A stretch of DNA of 64,000 nucleotides from VAZQ01 sp963721005 (GTDB lineage Bacteria; Pseudomonadota; Alphaproteobacteria; Rhizobiales; Xanthobacteraceae): NCBI GenBank assembly GCA_963721005.1, contig CAVRHR010000005.1, positions 1,054,001 through 1,118,000 on the forward strand. The letters are read 5' to 3'. The notes under the pieces were generated by a model that was given only the letters and a program-made list of their open reading frames with translations, was not told the origin of the DNA and did no database searches. Both the position numbers and the translations under genes were made by a program. Shown here piece by piece: positions 26,134-35,441 of the stretch (position 1 is its first letter; each line of letters begins with the position of its first letter).

Positions 26134-27059
26134 TTGGCGGTCTCGTCCACGATCAGCTTGCCGAAATCGGCGGGCGAGCCCGACAGCACAGAGGCGCCGA
26201 GCTCGGCCAGGCGGGCCTTCATCTTGGGATCGGCCAGCACCGCGTTGGTCTCGCGGTTGAGGCGCTCGACCACGTCGGGGGGCGTGTTGCGCGGCGCCCC
26301 GATGCCGTACCATTGGCTCGCCTCGTAGCCCGGCACGAATTCGCCGATGGTCGGCACGTCCGGCAGCTCCGGCGATCGCGTCGCCGTGGTCACCGCCAGC
26401 GCCCGCAGCTGGCCGGATCTGACCAGCGCGATCACCCCCGGCATGGTGCCGAAGATCACCTGCACCTGCCCGCCGAGCAGATCGGCGATCGCCGGCGCCA
26501 CTCCCCGATAGGGCACGTGCAGGATGGCGACCCCGGCCATCGCTTTGAACAGCTCGCCCGACATATGGTCGGGCGCGCCGTTGCCGCCCGAGCCCATATT
26601 GACCTTGCCGGGATTGGCCTTGGCATAGGCGATGAACTCCGGGACCGTCTTGGCCGGCAGGGACGGATTGACCACCATCACCAGCGGCACCCGGCCGATG
26701 CTCGCCACCGGCGCGATGTCGCGGATGAAATCGAAGCTGAGATTGTCGTAGAGGGTGGTGTTGATGGCGGCCGGTGAGTTCACCAGGAGCAGCGTGTAGC
26801 CGTCGGGCGGCGCCCGCACCACCACCTCGGCGCTGATATTGGTGCCGGCGCCCGGCCGGTTGTCGACCACGATCTGCTGGCCGAGCCGCTCCGACAGAGC
26901 TTGGCCGATCAGGCGCGCGATGATGTCGGCGCCACCCCCGGCCGCAAAACCCACCACCATGTGCACCGGCCGCACCGGATAGCTCTGCGCGAAGGCGGCC
27001 GCGGGTGCCGCGACCGCGGCACCCGCGAGACAAAGGAAGCGGCGGCGGATGAGGTTCAT
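26091..27059 (-). CDS. TctC/Bug-family tripartite tricarboxylate transporter receptor
   Basis: The 322-residue protein has a signal peptide (RRRFLCLAGAAVAAPAAAFAQ). It has the Bug-family hallmarks YPVRPVHMVVGFAAGGGADI, NRPGAGTNI, HVPYRGVAPAIADLLGGQVQ and the YGIGAPRNTP segment. These extracytoplasmic receptors bind carboxylates for TctAB permeases or for signalling. No tctA/tctB genes are adjacent. The stop lies close to a Cys-rich frame downstream. The gene ends the non-hopanoid part of the window, 14 bases upstream of the FPP synthase stop. Confidence 0.92.
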   Translation of the reverse strand: MNLIRRRFLCLAGAAVAAPAAAFAQSYPVRPVHMVVGFAAGGGADIIARLIGQALSERLGQQIVVDNRPGAGTNISAEVVVRAPPDGYTLLLVNSPAAINTTLYDNLSFDFIRDIAPVASIGRVPLVMVVNPSLPAKTVPEFIAYAKANPGKVNMGSGGNGAPDHMSGELFKAMAGVAILHVPYRGVAPAIADLLGGQVQVIFGTMPGVIALVRSGQLRALAVTTATRSPELPDVPTIGEFVPGYEASQWYGIGAPRNTPPDVVERLNRETNAVLADPKMKARLAELGASVLSGSPADFGKLIVDETAKWAKVVKLSGAKPD

Positions 27060-27072
27060 GGGCGTATCTCCT

Positions 27073-28017
27073 TCATGCGTCGCGCTCGGCGACGAAGCGG
27101 GCGGCCTCGATCAGGACGGCGGCCGCCTCCCCGAATGGCGCCAGCGCGGTTGCTGCCTCGGCCACCAGTTGCTTCAGCCGCGCCTTGGCGCCCTGCGTGC
27201 CCAGGATGCCGACCATGGTGGCCTTGCCGGCCTCGGCATCTTTGCCGGTCTGCTTGCCGACCAGCGCCGGATCGCCCTCGACATCGAGCAGATCGTCGGC
27301 GATCTGGAACGCGCGACCAACCGCGGAGCCGTAACGCTCGAGCGCCGCGCGCTCGGCGTCGCGGGCTTGCCCCAGGATGCCGCCGGAGCGGCAGCCGAAG
27401 CTCAGAAGCGCGCCGGTCTTCATGGCCTGCAACGTCACCACTTCGGTCTCGCCGAGCCGCTGCACCTTGCCGCCGTCGAAGCGGCCCTCGGCCGCGAGGT
27501 CGAGCATCTGGCCGCCCGCCATGCCGCCGAGGCCGGATGCGCGTGCCAGCGCCATCACCAGCTCGATCCGCACCGCCGGATCCGGATGGGTCTGCGACCG
27601 CGACAGGATGTCGAACGCGAAGGTCAAAAGTCCATCGCCGGCCAGGATGGCGGTCGCCTCGTCGAAGGCCTTGTGCACCGTCGGGCGGCCGCGGCGGAGC
27701 GCATCGTTGTCCATCGCCGGCAGATCGTCATGCACCAGCGAATAGCAGTGCACGCATTCGAGCGCCGCCCCTACCGCCAAAGCCTGCTGCCGGGGCACCC
27801 CGAACAGTGCCGCGCTCGCCACCACCAGAAACGGCCGGAAGCGCTTGCCGGCCCCCAGGCTCGCATACCGCATGGCCTTGAGCAGGCGCGCCGGCCGGCC
27901 GAGCTCCTGCTTGACTGGTTCCGCCGCCAGCAACTGATCGAGCAGACCGTCGGTGTCCTTCGCGATTTGGTTGAGCTGGTCCTGAAATCGTACGGTTGCG
28001 TTCACGCCGTTATCCAT
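27073..28017 (-). CDS. ispA: Farnesyl/geranylgeranyl diphosphate synthase (IspA type)
   Basis: This 314-residue trans-isoprenyl diphosphate synthase has the first Asp-rich motif HDDLPAMDND (Asp97-98) and the second ADDLLDVEGD (Asp241-245). GKRFRPFL and the KTG motif (AMKTGALLSFG) complete the active site. The residues before the first motif (CVHCYSLV) fit a short-chain farnesyl-type enzyme, but product length cannot be fixed by eye. It supplies FPP for the squalene genes that diverge from it 208 bases away. The ATG at 28017 abuts AAGGGG, so a downstream GTG start is a possible alternative. Confidence 0.9.
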   Translation of the reverse strand: MDNGVNATVRFQDQLNQIAKDTDGLLDQLLAAEPVKQELGRPARLLKAMRYASLGAGKRFRPFLVVASAALFGVPRQQALAVGAALECVHCYSLVHDDLPAMDNDALRRGRPTVHKAFDEATAILAGDGLLTFAFDILSRSQTHPDPAVRIELVMALARASGLGGMAGGQMLDLAAEGRFDGGKVQRLGETEVVTLQAMKTGALLSFGCRSGGILGQARDAERAALERYGSAVGRAFQIADDLLDVEGDPALVGKQTGKDAEAGKATMVGILGTQGAKARLKQLVAEAATALAPFGEAAAVLIEAARFVAERDA

Positions 28018-28224
28018 CCCCTTCTGGCCTTGTGCGCCTCGTTTAACGGAACGCGAATTGATCTCCAACCCCGAAACGAAGGGATCGCGGCAGCTGCCCC
28101 AAGGTAAGCCGCCCACGGCAAAATTCACCTTGGGCGGCATGATTTTACACGGCATCGACAATCCCACTATACCCCCGTATTGCCACCTCCGATCTATGGT
28201 GAACGGCAAGGTCCGATAATCTCC

Positions 28225-29385
28225 ATGCTGGCTCAAATCCTCGCCGCGCTGGCGCTCGCGATCTGGCTCTACCTGCTGCTCGGCCGCGGCGGATTCTGGC
28301 TGTCGTCCCAGCGCGACGACGGCACGCCAGCGCCGCCGGCGGCTTGGCCCAAGCTCGCCATCGTGATCCCGGCGCGCGATGAGGCCGACGGCATCGGGGC
28401 CTGCATCGGCTCGCTCCTGCGGCAGGATTATGCGGGCGAATGGAGCATCGTCCTGGTGGACGACGGCTCTGGCGACGGCACCGCCGACATCGCGCGGCAG
28501 GCTGCATCGGGGATCGGGGCCGGGCGGCGGCTGGACGTGCTCGCCGGCGCTCCGTTGCCGGCCGGCTGGACCGGCAAGCTGTGGGCGGTGGCGCAGGGCG
28601 TCGAGATCGCCGGGCGCGGAATGCCGGACTATTTCCTGCTCTCGGACGCCGATATCGTCTATGCGCCCGACGTGCTCTCAAGCCTCGCCGCGCGCGCCCG
28701 GGCCGGCGGATTGGGGCTCGCCTCGCTGATGGTCAAGCTGCGTTGCGAGAGCCTGGCGGAGCGCGCCCTGATACCGGCCTTCATATTCTTCTTCGAGATG
28801 CTCTACCCGTTCGCCTGGATCAACCGCCCGGAGGCCGCGACCGCCGGCGCTGCCGGCGGTTGCATGCTGGTTCGCGCCGATGCGCTGCGTGCGGCTGGCG
28901 GCATCGCGGCCATCCGCAATGCCTTGATCGACGACTGCGCGCTGGCTGGCGCGCTCAAGCGGCACGGCCCGATCTGGCTCGGCCTCACCGATCGGGCCCA
29001 CAGCATCCGGGCCTACCCGGGCTTCGCGGACATCCGGCGCATGGTGGCGCGCTCCGCCTATGCGCAATTGCACTACTCGCCGCTCCTCCTCGCGGGCGTG
29101 CTCGCCGGCATGGTGCTGACCTATCTGGCGCCGCCGCTGCTCGCGCTCTTCGGCAGCGGCTCGGCCCGGATCATGGGCCTTGCGGCCTGGCTGCTGATGG
29201 GGCTCGCGTTGCAGCCGACCTTGCGATTTTACCGGGTCTCGCCGCTCTGGGGGATCGCGCTGCCGGCCATTGCTTTCTGTTATACGCTGTTTACCCTCGA
29301 CTCCGGCCTGCAATACTGGCGTGGCAAAGGCGGCCTGTGGAAGGGCCGGGTCCAGGCCGCAGACTCAATGAAATCAAGGGATTAG
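28225..29385 (+). CDS. hpnB: Hopanoid-associated glycosyltransferase HpnB
   Basis: The 386-residue membrane-anchored GT2-like protein begins with a hydrophobic helix (LAQILAALALAIWLYLLLG). It has VLVDDGSGDGT and the SDADIVYAPD metal motif, an ALIDDCALAGALKRHGP block, and three or more helices in the last 130 residues. It is the first gene of the plus-strand hopanoid cluster. The acceptor is inferred to be a hopanoid or precursor from context only; the exact reaction of HpnB is not well established. A start at 28225 avoids overlap with the divergent promoter. Confidence 0.88.
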   Translation: MLAQILAALALAIWLYLLLGRGGFWLSSQRDDGTPAPPAAWPKLAIVIPARDEADGIGACIGSLLRQDYAGEWSIVLVDDGSGDGTADIARQAASGIGAGRRLDVLAGAPLPAGWTGKLWAVAQGVEIAGRGMPDYFLLSDADIVYAPDVLSSLAARARAGGLGLASLMVKLRCESLAERALIPAFIFFFEMLYPFAWINRPEAATAGAAGGCMLVRADALRAAGGIAAIRNALIDDCALAGALKRHGPIWLGLTDRAHSIRAYPGFADIRRMVARSAYAQLHYSPLLLAGVLAGMVLTYLAPPLLALFGSGSARIMGLAAWLLMGLALQPTLRFYRVSPLWGIALPAIAFCYTLFTLDSGLQYWRGKGGLWKGRVQAADSMKSRD

Positions 29386-29490
29386 AGAGTTAAAAACAGA
29401 GAATGAATGAACGCCGTAAAAGTACCTCCCGGCGCGCAAAACCCTATATAGAGAGCCGCCAAGGGTCGAGAGCGAGAGAATAGCAGAGTA

Positions 29491-30372
29491 ATGACCGACA
29501 CTCCGGCCGCATTGCGATCAGGCAAGTCCCATCGCGACGAGAACTTTCCCGTCGCCTCGCACCTCATTCATCCGCGTCATCGCGGCGCCATCCTGGCCTT
29601 CTACGAGTTCGTCCGCATCGCCGACGATATCGCGGATCATGCTGGGCTTTCGGAGCGCGACAAGCTGGCGCATCTGGACGAGCTCGAGGCCTGCCTCCTC
29701 GGCAAGAACGACCAAGTGCGCGAGGCCGTCACGCTGCGGACGCAGCTGCGGCAGCGCAACCTCGCACCCCGCCACGCGCTCGACCTCCTGACGGCTTTCC
29801 GCATGGACGTGACCAAGCTGCGCTACCGCGACTGGGACGACCTGATGAGCTATTGCAGCTACTCCGCCATGCCGGTCGGGCGCTTCGTGTGCGACGTGCA
29901 CGGCGAGGATCGCGCGGTGTGGCCCGCCAACGACGCGCTGTGCGCCGCGCTGCAGATCATCAATCACCTGCAGGATTGCGGCGCCGATTACCGCAACCTC
30001 GATCGCGTCTATGTGCCGCTCGATGCGCTGGCGGCGAGCCGCGCCAACGTCGAGGATCTGGGTGCTGCGGCAGCGCCGCCGGCGCTGCGCGAGTGCCTGC
30101 GCGGCCTGGCCCGGCGCACCGGGGCGCTGTTGGAGGAGAGCGTGTCGTTCTCCGCGCGCATCGCCGATTTCCGGCTCGCCATGGAGGTCGCCGTCATCCA
30201 GTCGCTGGCGCGCCGCCTCACCGCCATCCTGCTCGCGCGCGATCCCTTGAGCGAGAAGGTGCACCTGAAGGGGCCCGCCGTCGCGCTGATCGGCATCGCC
30301 GGAGTCATGACCGGCGCCTTCGGGCGCATGGAGCGGGCGCTGGCGCCGCTCGCCAGGTCCTACCGGGCGTGA
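29491..30372 (+). CDS. hpnC: Hydroxysqualene synthase HpnC
   Basis: This 293-residue squalene/phytoene-synthase-fold protein has RIADDIADHAG as the first Asp motif and INHLQDCGADYRNLDRVY as the second. NFPVASHLIHPRHR near the N-terminus is typical of HpnC. In the three-enzyme route it converts presqualene diphosphate from HpnD into hydroxysqualene. The stop overlaps the GTG start of hpnD by four bases, so translation is coupled. Confidence 0.93.
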   Translation: MTDTPAALRSGKSHRDENFPVASHLIHPRHRGAILAFYEFVRIADDIADHAGLSERDKLAHLDELEACLLGKNDQVREAVTLRTQLRQRNLAPRHALDLLTAFRMDVTKLRYRDWDDLMSYCSYSAMPVGRFVCDVHGEDRAVWPANDALCAALQIINHLQDCGADYRNLDRVYVPLDALAASRANVEDLGAAAAPPALRECLRGLARRTGALLEESVSFSARIADFRLAMEVAVIQSLARRLTAILLARDPLSEKVHLKGPAVALIGIAGVMTGAFGRMERALAPLARSYRA

Positions 30373-31208
30373 GCGTGCAAGCCGCAAGCCCCAACATCAC
30401 GAGCTCGCATCGCGCCGCGGGCAGCTCGTTCTATACGGCAATGAAGATATTGCCGCGCCGGCAGCGCGAGGCGATGTTCGAAATCTACGGCTTCTGCCGC
30501 CGCGTCGACGACATCGCGGATTCCGACCGTCCGCGTGCGGAGCGGCTGATCGAGCTCGCCGCCTGGCGCGCCGACGTGAACGCGCTCTATGCCGGGCAGG
30601 TGCCGCCGCGGCTCGCCGGCCTGGCCAGGCCCATGCGGGACTTCGATCTGGCGCGGGAGGATTTTCTCGCGCTCATCGACGGCATGGAGATGGACGCCTT
30701 CGACGACATTCGCGGCCCCAGCGCCGCCATCCTGGACCTTTATTGCGACCGGGTCGCGAGCGCGGTCGGGCGCCTGTCGGTGCGCGTGTTCGGGGTCGAG
30801 CGCGAAGCCGGCATCAAGCTCGCGCACCACCTGGGGCGCGCCCTGCAGCTCACCAACATCCTGCGCGACCTGGACGAGGACGCGGTAGTGGGCCGTCTCT
30901 ATCTGCCGCGCGAGGCGCTCCAGCGCGCCGGCATCGACACCAACGATCCCAAGGCGGCGCTGCGCAGCGCCACGCTGGGCCAGGTCTGCGCCGAGCTGGT
31001 CGAGCGCGCGCGCGGGCATTTCGTGCAGGCCGACCGGATCATGGCCGCCCTGCCGCGCAGAAGCGTGCGGGCGCCGCGCATCATGGGCCTGGTCTATGGC
31101 TCCATCCTCGACAAGCTGGCGGCGCGCGGCTGGGCGGCACCGCGCCAGCCGATCCGCCTGCCGCGCGCGCGCCTGTTGTGGATCGTGCTGCGTCACGCCG
31201 TGGTGTAA
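30369..31208 (+). CDS. hpnD: Presqualene diphosphate synthase HpnD
   Basis: The 279-residue protein begins with a GTG that overlaps the hpnC stop (GTGA). It carries SSFYTAMKILPRRQREAMFE, RRVDDIADS as the first Asp motif and LTNILRDLDEDAVVGRLYLP as the second. It joins two FPP molecules to presqualene diphosphate, the first step of the HpnC/D/E squalene route. The stop overlaps the hpnE start by one base. Confidence 0.94.
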   Translation: MSVQAASPNITSSHRAAGSSFYTAMKILPRRQREAMFEIYGFCRRVDDIADSDRPRAERLIELAAWRADVNALYAGQVPPRLAGLARPMRDFDLAREDFLALIDGMEMDAFDDIRGPSAAILDLYCDRVASAVGRLSVRVFGVEREAGIKLAHHLGRALQLTNILRDLDEDAVVGRLYLPREALQRAGIDTNDPKAALRSATLGQVCAELVERARGHFVQADRIMAALPRRSVRAPRIMGLVYGSILDKLAARGWAAPRQPIRLPRARLLWIVLRHAVV

Positions 31209-32455
31209 TGGCGCAAACCGTCCACATCATCGGTGCCGGCCTGGCCGGGCTCGCCGCCGCGGTCGCGCTCAGGAAGCGCGGTCGGCAGGTGGTGGTGCAC
31301 GAGGCCACCACTTTTGCGGGCGGCCGCTGCCGCTCCTATCACGATGCCGCGCTCGGCATGACCATCGACAACGGCAATCACCTACTGTTGTCGGGCAATC
31401 ATGCCGCGCTCGGTTTCCTGCGCGACATCGGGGCCGCGCAGAAGCTGCCGATTCCGCCCGCCGCCGCCTTCGATTTCATCGATCTTAAGAGCCGCGAACG
31501 CTGGACCTTGCGCATGAACGCGGGCCGCGTGCCATGGTGGATTTTCGATTCCGCCATGCGGGTTCCGGGCACCGGCGCGCTCGATTATCTCAAGCTCGCC
31601 CCGCTGCTGTTCCCGCCCGCCGGCAAGCCGATCGGCGAGGTCATCGTTTGCAGCGGGTCGCTCTATGCGCGCCTGGTCGAGCCGCTGCTCTTGGCGGCGC
31701 TCAACATCGCGCCGCCGCTCGGCTCCGCCAAGCTCGCCGGTGCGGTGATCCGCGAGACGCTGGCCGCCGGTGGCGCCGCCTGCCGGCCGCTGATCGCACG
31801 CGACGGCTTGGGCGCGACCCTGATCGAGCCCGCGCTCGCCCACCTGGCGCAGCACGGCGTCGACCTGCGGCTCGGCCATCAGCTGCATGCCTTCAAATTC
31901 GCGGACCCGCAGGTCGCGGGTCTCGATTTCGGCGCCGACAGCATCGCGCTCGCGCCACAGGACACCGTCATCCTGGCGGTACCGCCATACGCCGCCACCA
32001 CGCTAGTGCCGGGTCTCGAAGCCCCGACCGAGTTCCGCGCTATCGTCAATGCGCATTTCCGCATCGACCCGCCCGCCGGATTGCCGCCGATCCTGGGCGT
32101 CCTCAATGCCGCGACCGACTGGATCTTCACGTTTCCGGGCCGCCTCTCGGTGACCATCAGCGCCGGCGACCGGCTCATCGATACGCCACGCGAGAGCCTG
32201 GCGCGCACCCTCTGGGACGAGGTCCAGGCCGCGACCGGACTTTCCGCCGCGCTGCCGCCGTGGCAAATAGTACGGGAGCGGCGCGCCACTTTCGCCGCCA
32301 CGCCGGCGCAGGATGCACGGCGGCCGGGGCCCGCCACGCGCTGGCGCAATCTGGTTCTGGCCGGCGATTGGACCGACACCGGGCTGCCCGCCACCATCGA
32401 GGGCGCCATCCGGTCCGGCAACCGCGCCGCCGATTTGGTGGCATCGAATTTGTAA
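31208..32455 (+). CDS. hpnE: Squalene-forming flavin amine-oxidase HpnE
   Basis: The 415-residue protein starts with VHIIGAGLAGLAAAVAL for FAD binding and GGRCRSYHD. It ends in NLVLAGDWTDTGLPATIEGAI, the C-terminal FAD motif of the phytoene-desaturase/amine-oxidase group. HpnE reduces hydroxysqualene to squalene. Its ATG overlaps the hpnD TAA (TAATG), giving a compact three-gene translational unit. Confidence 0.94.
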   Translation: MAQTVHIIGAGLAGLAAAVALRKRGRQVVVHEATTFAGGRCRSYHDAALGMTIDNGNHLLLSGNHAALGFLRDIGAAQKLPIPPAAAFDFIDLKSRERWTLRMNAGRVPWWIFDSAMRVPGTGALDYLKLAPLLFPPAGKPIGEVIVCSGSLYARLVEPLLLAALNIAPPLGSAKLAGAVIRETLAAGGAACRPLIARDGLGATLIEPALAHLAQHGVDLRLGHQLHAFKFADPQVAGLDFGADSIALAPQDTVILAVPPYAATTLVPGLEAPTEFRAIVNAHFRIDPPAGLPPILGVLNAATDWIFTFPGRLSVTISAGDRLIDTPRESLARTLWDEVQAATGLSAALPPWQIVRERRATFAATPAQDARRPGPATRWRNLVLAGDWTDTGLPATIEGAIRSGNRAADLVASNL

Positions 32456-32464
32456 ATCGAATCT

Positions 32465-32568
32465 GTAGGATGGGTAGAGCTCTTGCGAAACCCATCACGG
32501 CCGCCGATGGGTTTCGCATAGCCCGCGAAGACGGGCGTAAACGCCCTGATGGGCTCGACCCATCCTAC
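32465..32568. repeat. Composite palindromic repeat between hpnE and shc
   Basis: The outer arms GTAGGATGGGTAGAGC and GGCTCGACCCATCCTAC are inverted. Inside are a second pair (GCGAAACCCATC / GATGGGTTTCGC) and the CATAGCCCG...CGCCCTGATG two-hairpin module at 32516-32551. The module also occurs alone elsewhere in the window, so this copy looks like one repeat nested in another. It sits within the hopanoid operon and may affect expression of shc relative to hpnC-E. Confidence 0.85.
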
Positions 32569-32591
32569 GAGCTGACAACGACGAGACACTG

Positions 32592-34562
32592 ATGTCTGAT
32601 GCCTCCCCTACCCTCACGTCGAGCATCGATGGCCGCGATCTGTCGATCGATGACGGCATCGCGGCCGCGACCCGCGCCTTGCTCGCCCGACAAGAGGCGG
32701 ACGGCCATTTCGTGTTCGAGCTCGAGGCCGACGCCACCATCCCGGCCGAATACGTGCTGCTGCGCCACTATCTGGCGGAGCCGATCGACACGCCGCTCGA
32801 GGAGAAGATCGCGGCCTATCTGCGCCGCATCCAGGCGCCCCATGGCGGCTGGCCGCTGTTCCGCGACGGCGAGTTCGACATGAGCGCCAGCGTGAAGGCC
32901 TATTTCGCCCTCAAGATGGTCGGCGATTCGCCCGATGCCACCCATATGCGGCGCGCCCGCGAGGCCATTTTGGCGCGCGGCGGCGCCGGGCGCAGCAACG
33001 TGTTCACCCGCCTGATGCTGGCGCTGTTCGGCTTCATCCCGTGGCGCGCGGTGCCGGTGATGCCGGTCGAGATCATGCTGTTGCCGCGCTGGTTCCCGTT
33101 TCATATCGACAAGATGTCCTATTGGAGCCGCACCGTCATCGTGCCGCTCCTGGTGCTGATGGCGCGCAAGCCCAAGGCCCGCAACCGCAAGGGCGTGCGC
33201 ATCGACGAGCTGTTCCTGGAGCCGCCCGGCGAGCTTCGCCTCGCCCCCAAGGCGCCGCAGCAGAAATGGGTCTGGTTCCTGCTGTTTCGCGTCATCGATG
33301 TGATGCTGCGTTGGCTAGAGCCGCGCTTTCCGCAAGGCATGCGCCAGCGCGCCATCGACCGCGCGGTCGCGTTCGTGAAAGAGCGGCTCAACGGCGAGGA
33401 CGGGCTCGGCGCCATCTTCCCCGCCATGGCCAACAGCGTGATGATGTTCGACATGCTCGGCCTGCCGGCCTATGACCCGCTGCGCGCGGTGGCGCGCAAG
33501 TCGGTCGAGAAGCTGGTGGTGGTGCATGCGCACGAGGCCTATTGCCAACCCTGCGTGTCGCCGGTGTGGGACACGGGGCTGGTGTGCCAGACCCTGCTCG
33601 AGGTCGGCGGCGAGGAGGCGGTGGCGCGGGCGCGCCGCGCCCTCGACTGGCTCGCCCCCAAGCAGGTGCTCGACGTCGCCGGCGACTGGTCGGTGCGCCG
33701 CCCGCAGCTGCGCCCCGGCGGCTGGGCCTTCCAATACGCCAATCCGCACTATCCCGACGTCGACGATACCGCGGTCGTGGTCATGGCGATGGACCGCGAG
33801 CAGCACCTCGACCGCCACGAGAAGTTCGCTCCCGCCATCGCCCGCGCGCGCGAATGGATCGTCGGCATGCAGAGCCGCAGCGGCGGCTGGGGGGCGTTCG
33901 ATTCCGACAACGAGTACGACTACCTCAACAACATTCCGTTCGCGGACCACGGCGCTCTGCTCGATCCGCCGACCGAGGACGTCACCGCCCGCTGCCTCTC
34001 CATGCTGGCGCAGCTCGGCGAGCGGCGCGCGCATCCCACGCTGCGGCGCGCGATCGGCTACCTGCGCAAGACTCAACTTCCGGACGGCAGCTGGTATGGC
34101 CGCTGGGGCATGAACTACATCTACGGCACCTGGTCGGTGCTGTGCGCGCTCAATGCCGCCGGCCTCGACCACGGCACGCCCCAGATCCGCAAGGCGGTGG
34201 AATGGCTCACCGCCATCCAGAACCCCGACGGCGGCTGGGGTGAGGACGGATCGAGCTACAAGCTCGACTATCGCCGCTACGAGCGCGCGCCCAGCACCGC
34301 CTCGCAGACCGCCTGGGCGGTGCTCGGCCTGATGGCGGCCGGCGAGGTCAACCGCCCGGCGGTGCAGAGCGGCATCGACTATCTGCTTCGCAACCAGGGC
34401 GCCGACGGCTTCTGGGACGAGCCGCGCTACACCGCGACCGGCTTCCCGCGGGTGTTCTACCTGCGCTACCACGGCTACCCGAAATTCTTCCCGCTATGGG
34501 CGCTGGCGCGCTGCCGCAACCTGCGCAGGGAGGGGACCGAGATGGTGACGTTCGGGATGTGA
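32592..34562 (+). CDS. shc: Squalene-hopene cyclase
   Basis: At 656 residues the protein is the usual length. The acid catalyst motif YPDVDDTAVV has Asp389 and Asp391-392, matching the DXDD of bacterial cyclases. Several QW repeats are visible, for example LPDGSWYGRWGMNYIYGTW, NPDGGWGEDGSSY and QGADGFWDEP. It cyclises squalene to hopene and diplopterol at the inner membrane. It follows hpnE after a palindromic repeat. Confidence 0.97.
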   Translation: MSDASPTLTSSIDGRDLSIDDGIAAATRALLARQEADGHFVFELEADATIPAEYVLLRHYLAEPIDTPLEEKIAAYLRRIQAPHGGWPLFRDGEFDMSASVKAYFALKMVGDSPDATHMRRAREAILARGGAGRSNVFTRLMLALFGFIPWRAVPVMPVEIMLLPRWFPFHIDKMSYWSRTVIVPLLVLMARKPKARNRKGVRIDELFLEPPGELRLAPKAPQQKWVWFLLFRVIDVMLRWLEPRFPQGMRQRAIDRAVAFVKERLNGEDGLGAIFPAMANSVMMFDMLGLPAYDPLRAVARKSVEKLVVVHAHEAYCQPCVSPVWDTGLVCQTLLEVGGEEAVARARRALDWLAPKQVLDVAGDWSVRRPQLRPGGWAFQYANPHYPDVDDTAVVVMAMDREQHLDRHEKFAPAIARAREWIVGMQSRSGGWGAFDSDNEYDYLNNIPFADHGALLDPPTEDVTARCLSMLAQLGERRAHPTLRRAIGYLRKTQLPDGSWYGRWGMNYIYGTWSVLCALNAAGLDHGTPQIRKAVEWLTAIQNPDGGWGEDGSSYKLDYRRYERAPSTASQTAWAVLGLMAAGEVNRPAVQSGIDYLLRNQGADGFWDEPRYTATGFPRVFYLRYHGYPKFFPLWALARCRNLRREGTEMVTFGM

Positions 34563-34689
34563 GCGGCCGGCAAGCGCCGGTGCTCGACCGCGAATCAGGA
34601 TGGCGCCGGTAAGCACCCGCTGTTTCATTGGAGAAATGCTAGTTCGTTCGGCCAAAAGTAGGATGGGTTGAGCTTCGGTCAGCCTGCCG

Positions 34690-35328
34690 TCATCCGGCGC
34701 CTTGCCTGCGCACGAACCGGCCGTTGGTGCGCTCGAAGCTCGCCACCAGGCTCGCATTCCTGGCGTCGGTCCATCCGGCCATCGGCACCTCGCCGTGGTC
34801 CACCTCGCCGGTCTCGCGGATCTCGATCAGACGATATTTGACTCGGACGAACAGCCGCTGCCCTGGCGGGATGGCGGCGGCGAGTGCCCGGATGTCGTCG
34901 CGGTACGGCTCTTCCCGCCAGCGGTCGGGATAGCTGGGGTCGACGTGGATGACGATGTGGGTCTCGGGCTCAACCGCCTCGGCTGTGATCATCATCCTGG
35001 CTTTGGCCGGATACCACCGCTCGGTATCGAGCACCGCTTCGAGCCCACCCGAGTACCATCCGCAGACGAAATTCCGGCACGCGTCGGGGCGGTCGTCATA
35101 GATGCGGCAGCCGCCCCTGCCGGGCGCACAATGCCGGCACCAGGTCCAGCCCGGCCGATCCTCCACTCCCTCGATCGACAGGAGCTTGCAGCACAGCGAG
35201 CAGGAACCGCAGGATTTTCCCACGTGGCTTCTCGGGTTCACTCGGGGCTCATCTGGCGAGCTTAGGATATCCGGCGCGGGATGGCGACGCCGCTCTGGTA
35301 TTCCGATGCCGTCCGCGCCGACACCCAT
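34690..35328 (-). CDS. YkgJ-type CxxCxxCC cluster protein
   Basis: The product has SCGSCSLCCKLLSIEGVEDR, the Cys pattern of the YkgJ/UPF0153 putative zinc- or iron-chelating domain. Further Cys (WCRHCAPGRGGCRIY, CRNFVCGWY) complete the set. It lacks a signal peptide. The ATG at 35328 lengthens the protein with about 29 unrelated residues; a GTG at 35241 starting VNPRSHVGKSC is a plausible alternative. It lies convergent to shc and has no apparent role in hopanoid synthesis. Its function in vivo is unknown. Confidence 0.8.
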   Translation of the reverse strand: MGVGADGIGIPERRRHPAPDILSSPDEPRVNPRSHVGKSCGSCSLCCKLLSIEGVEDRPGWTWCRHCAPGRGGCRIYDDRPDACRNFVCGWYSGGLEAVLDTERWYPAKARMMITAEAVEPETHIVIHVDPSYPDRWREEPYRDDIRALAAAIPPGQRLFVRVKYRLIEIRETGEVDHGEVPMAGWTDARNASLVASFERTNGRFVRRQGAG

Positions 35329-35441
35329 CAGGCAATACCGTCAAGCAATACCGTCGGCCGCCGCCTGCTTTTCGACAGAGTCTCGCCCGGTTTCCGTCGG
35401 GAGGGGATTTTACCTTTGCGTCCGGCGGCGGTGGGTGGGCT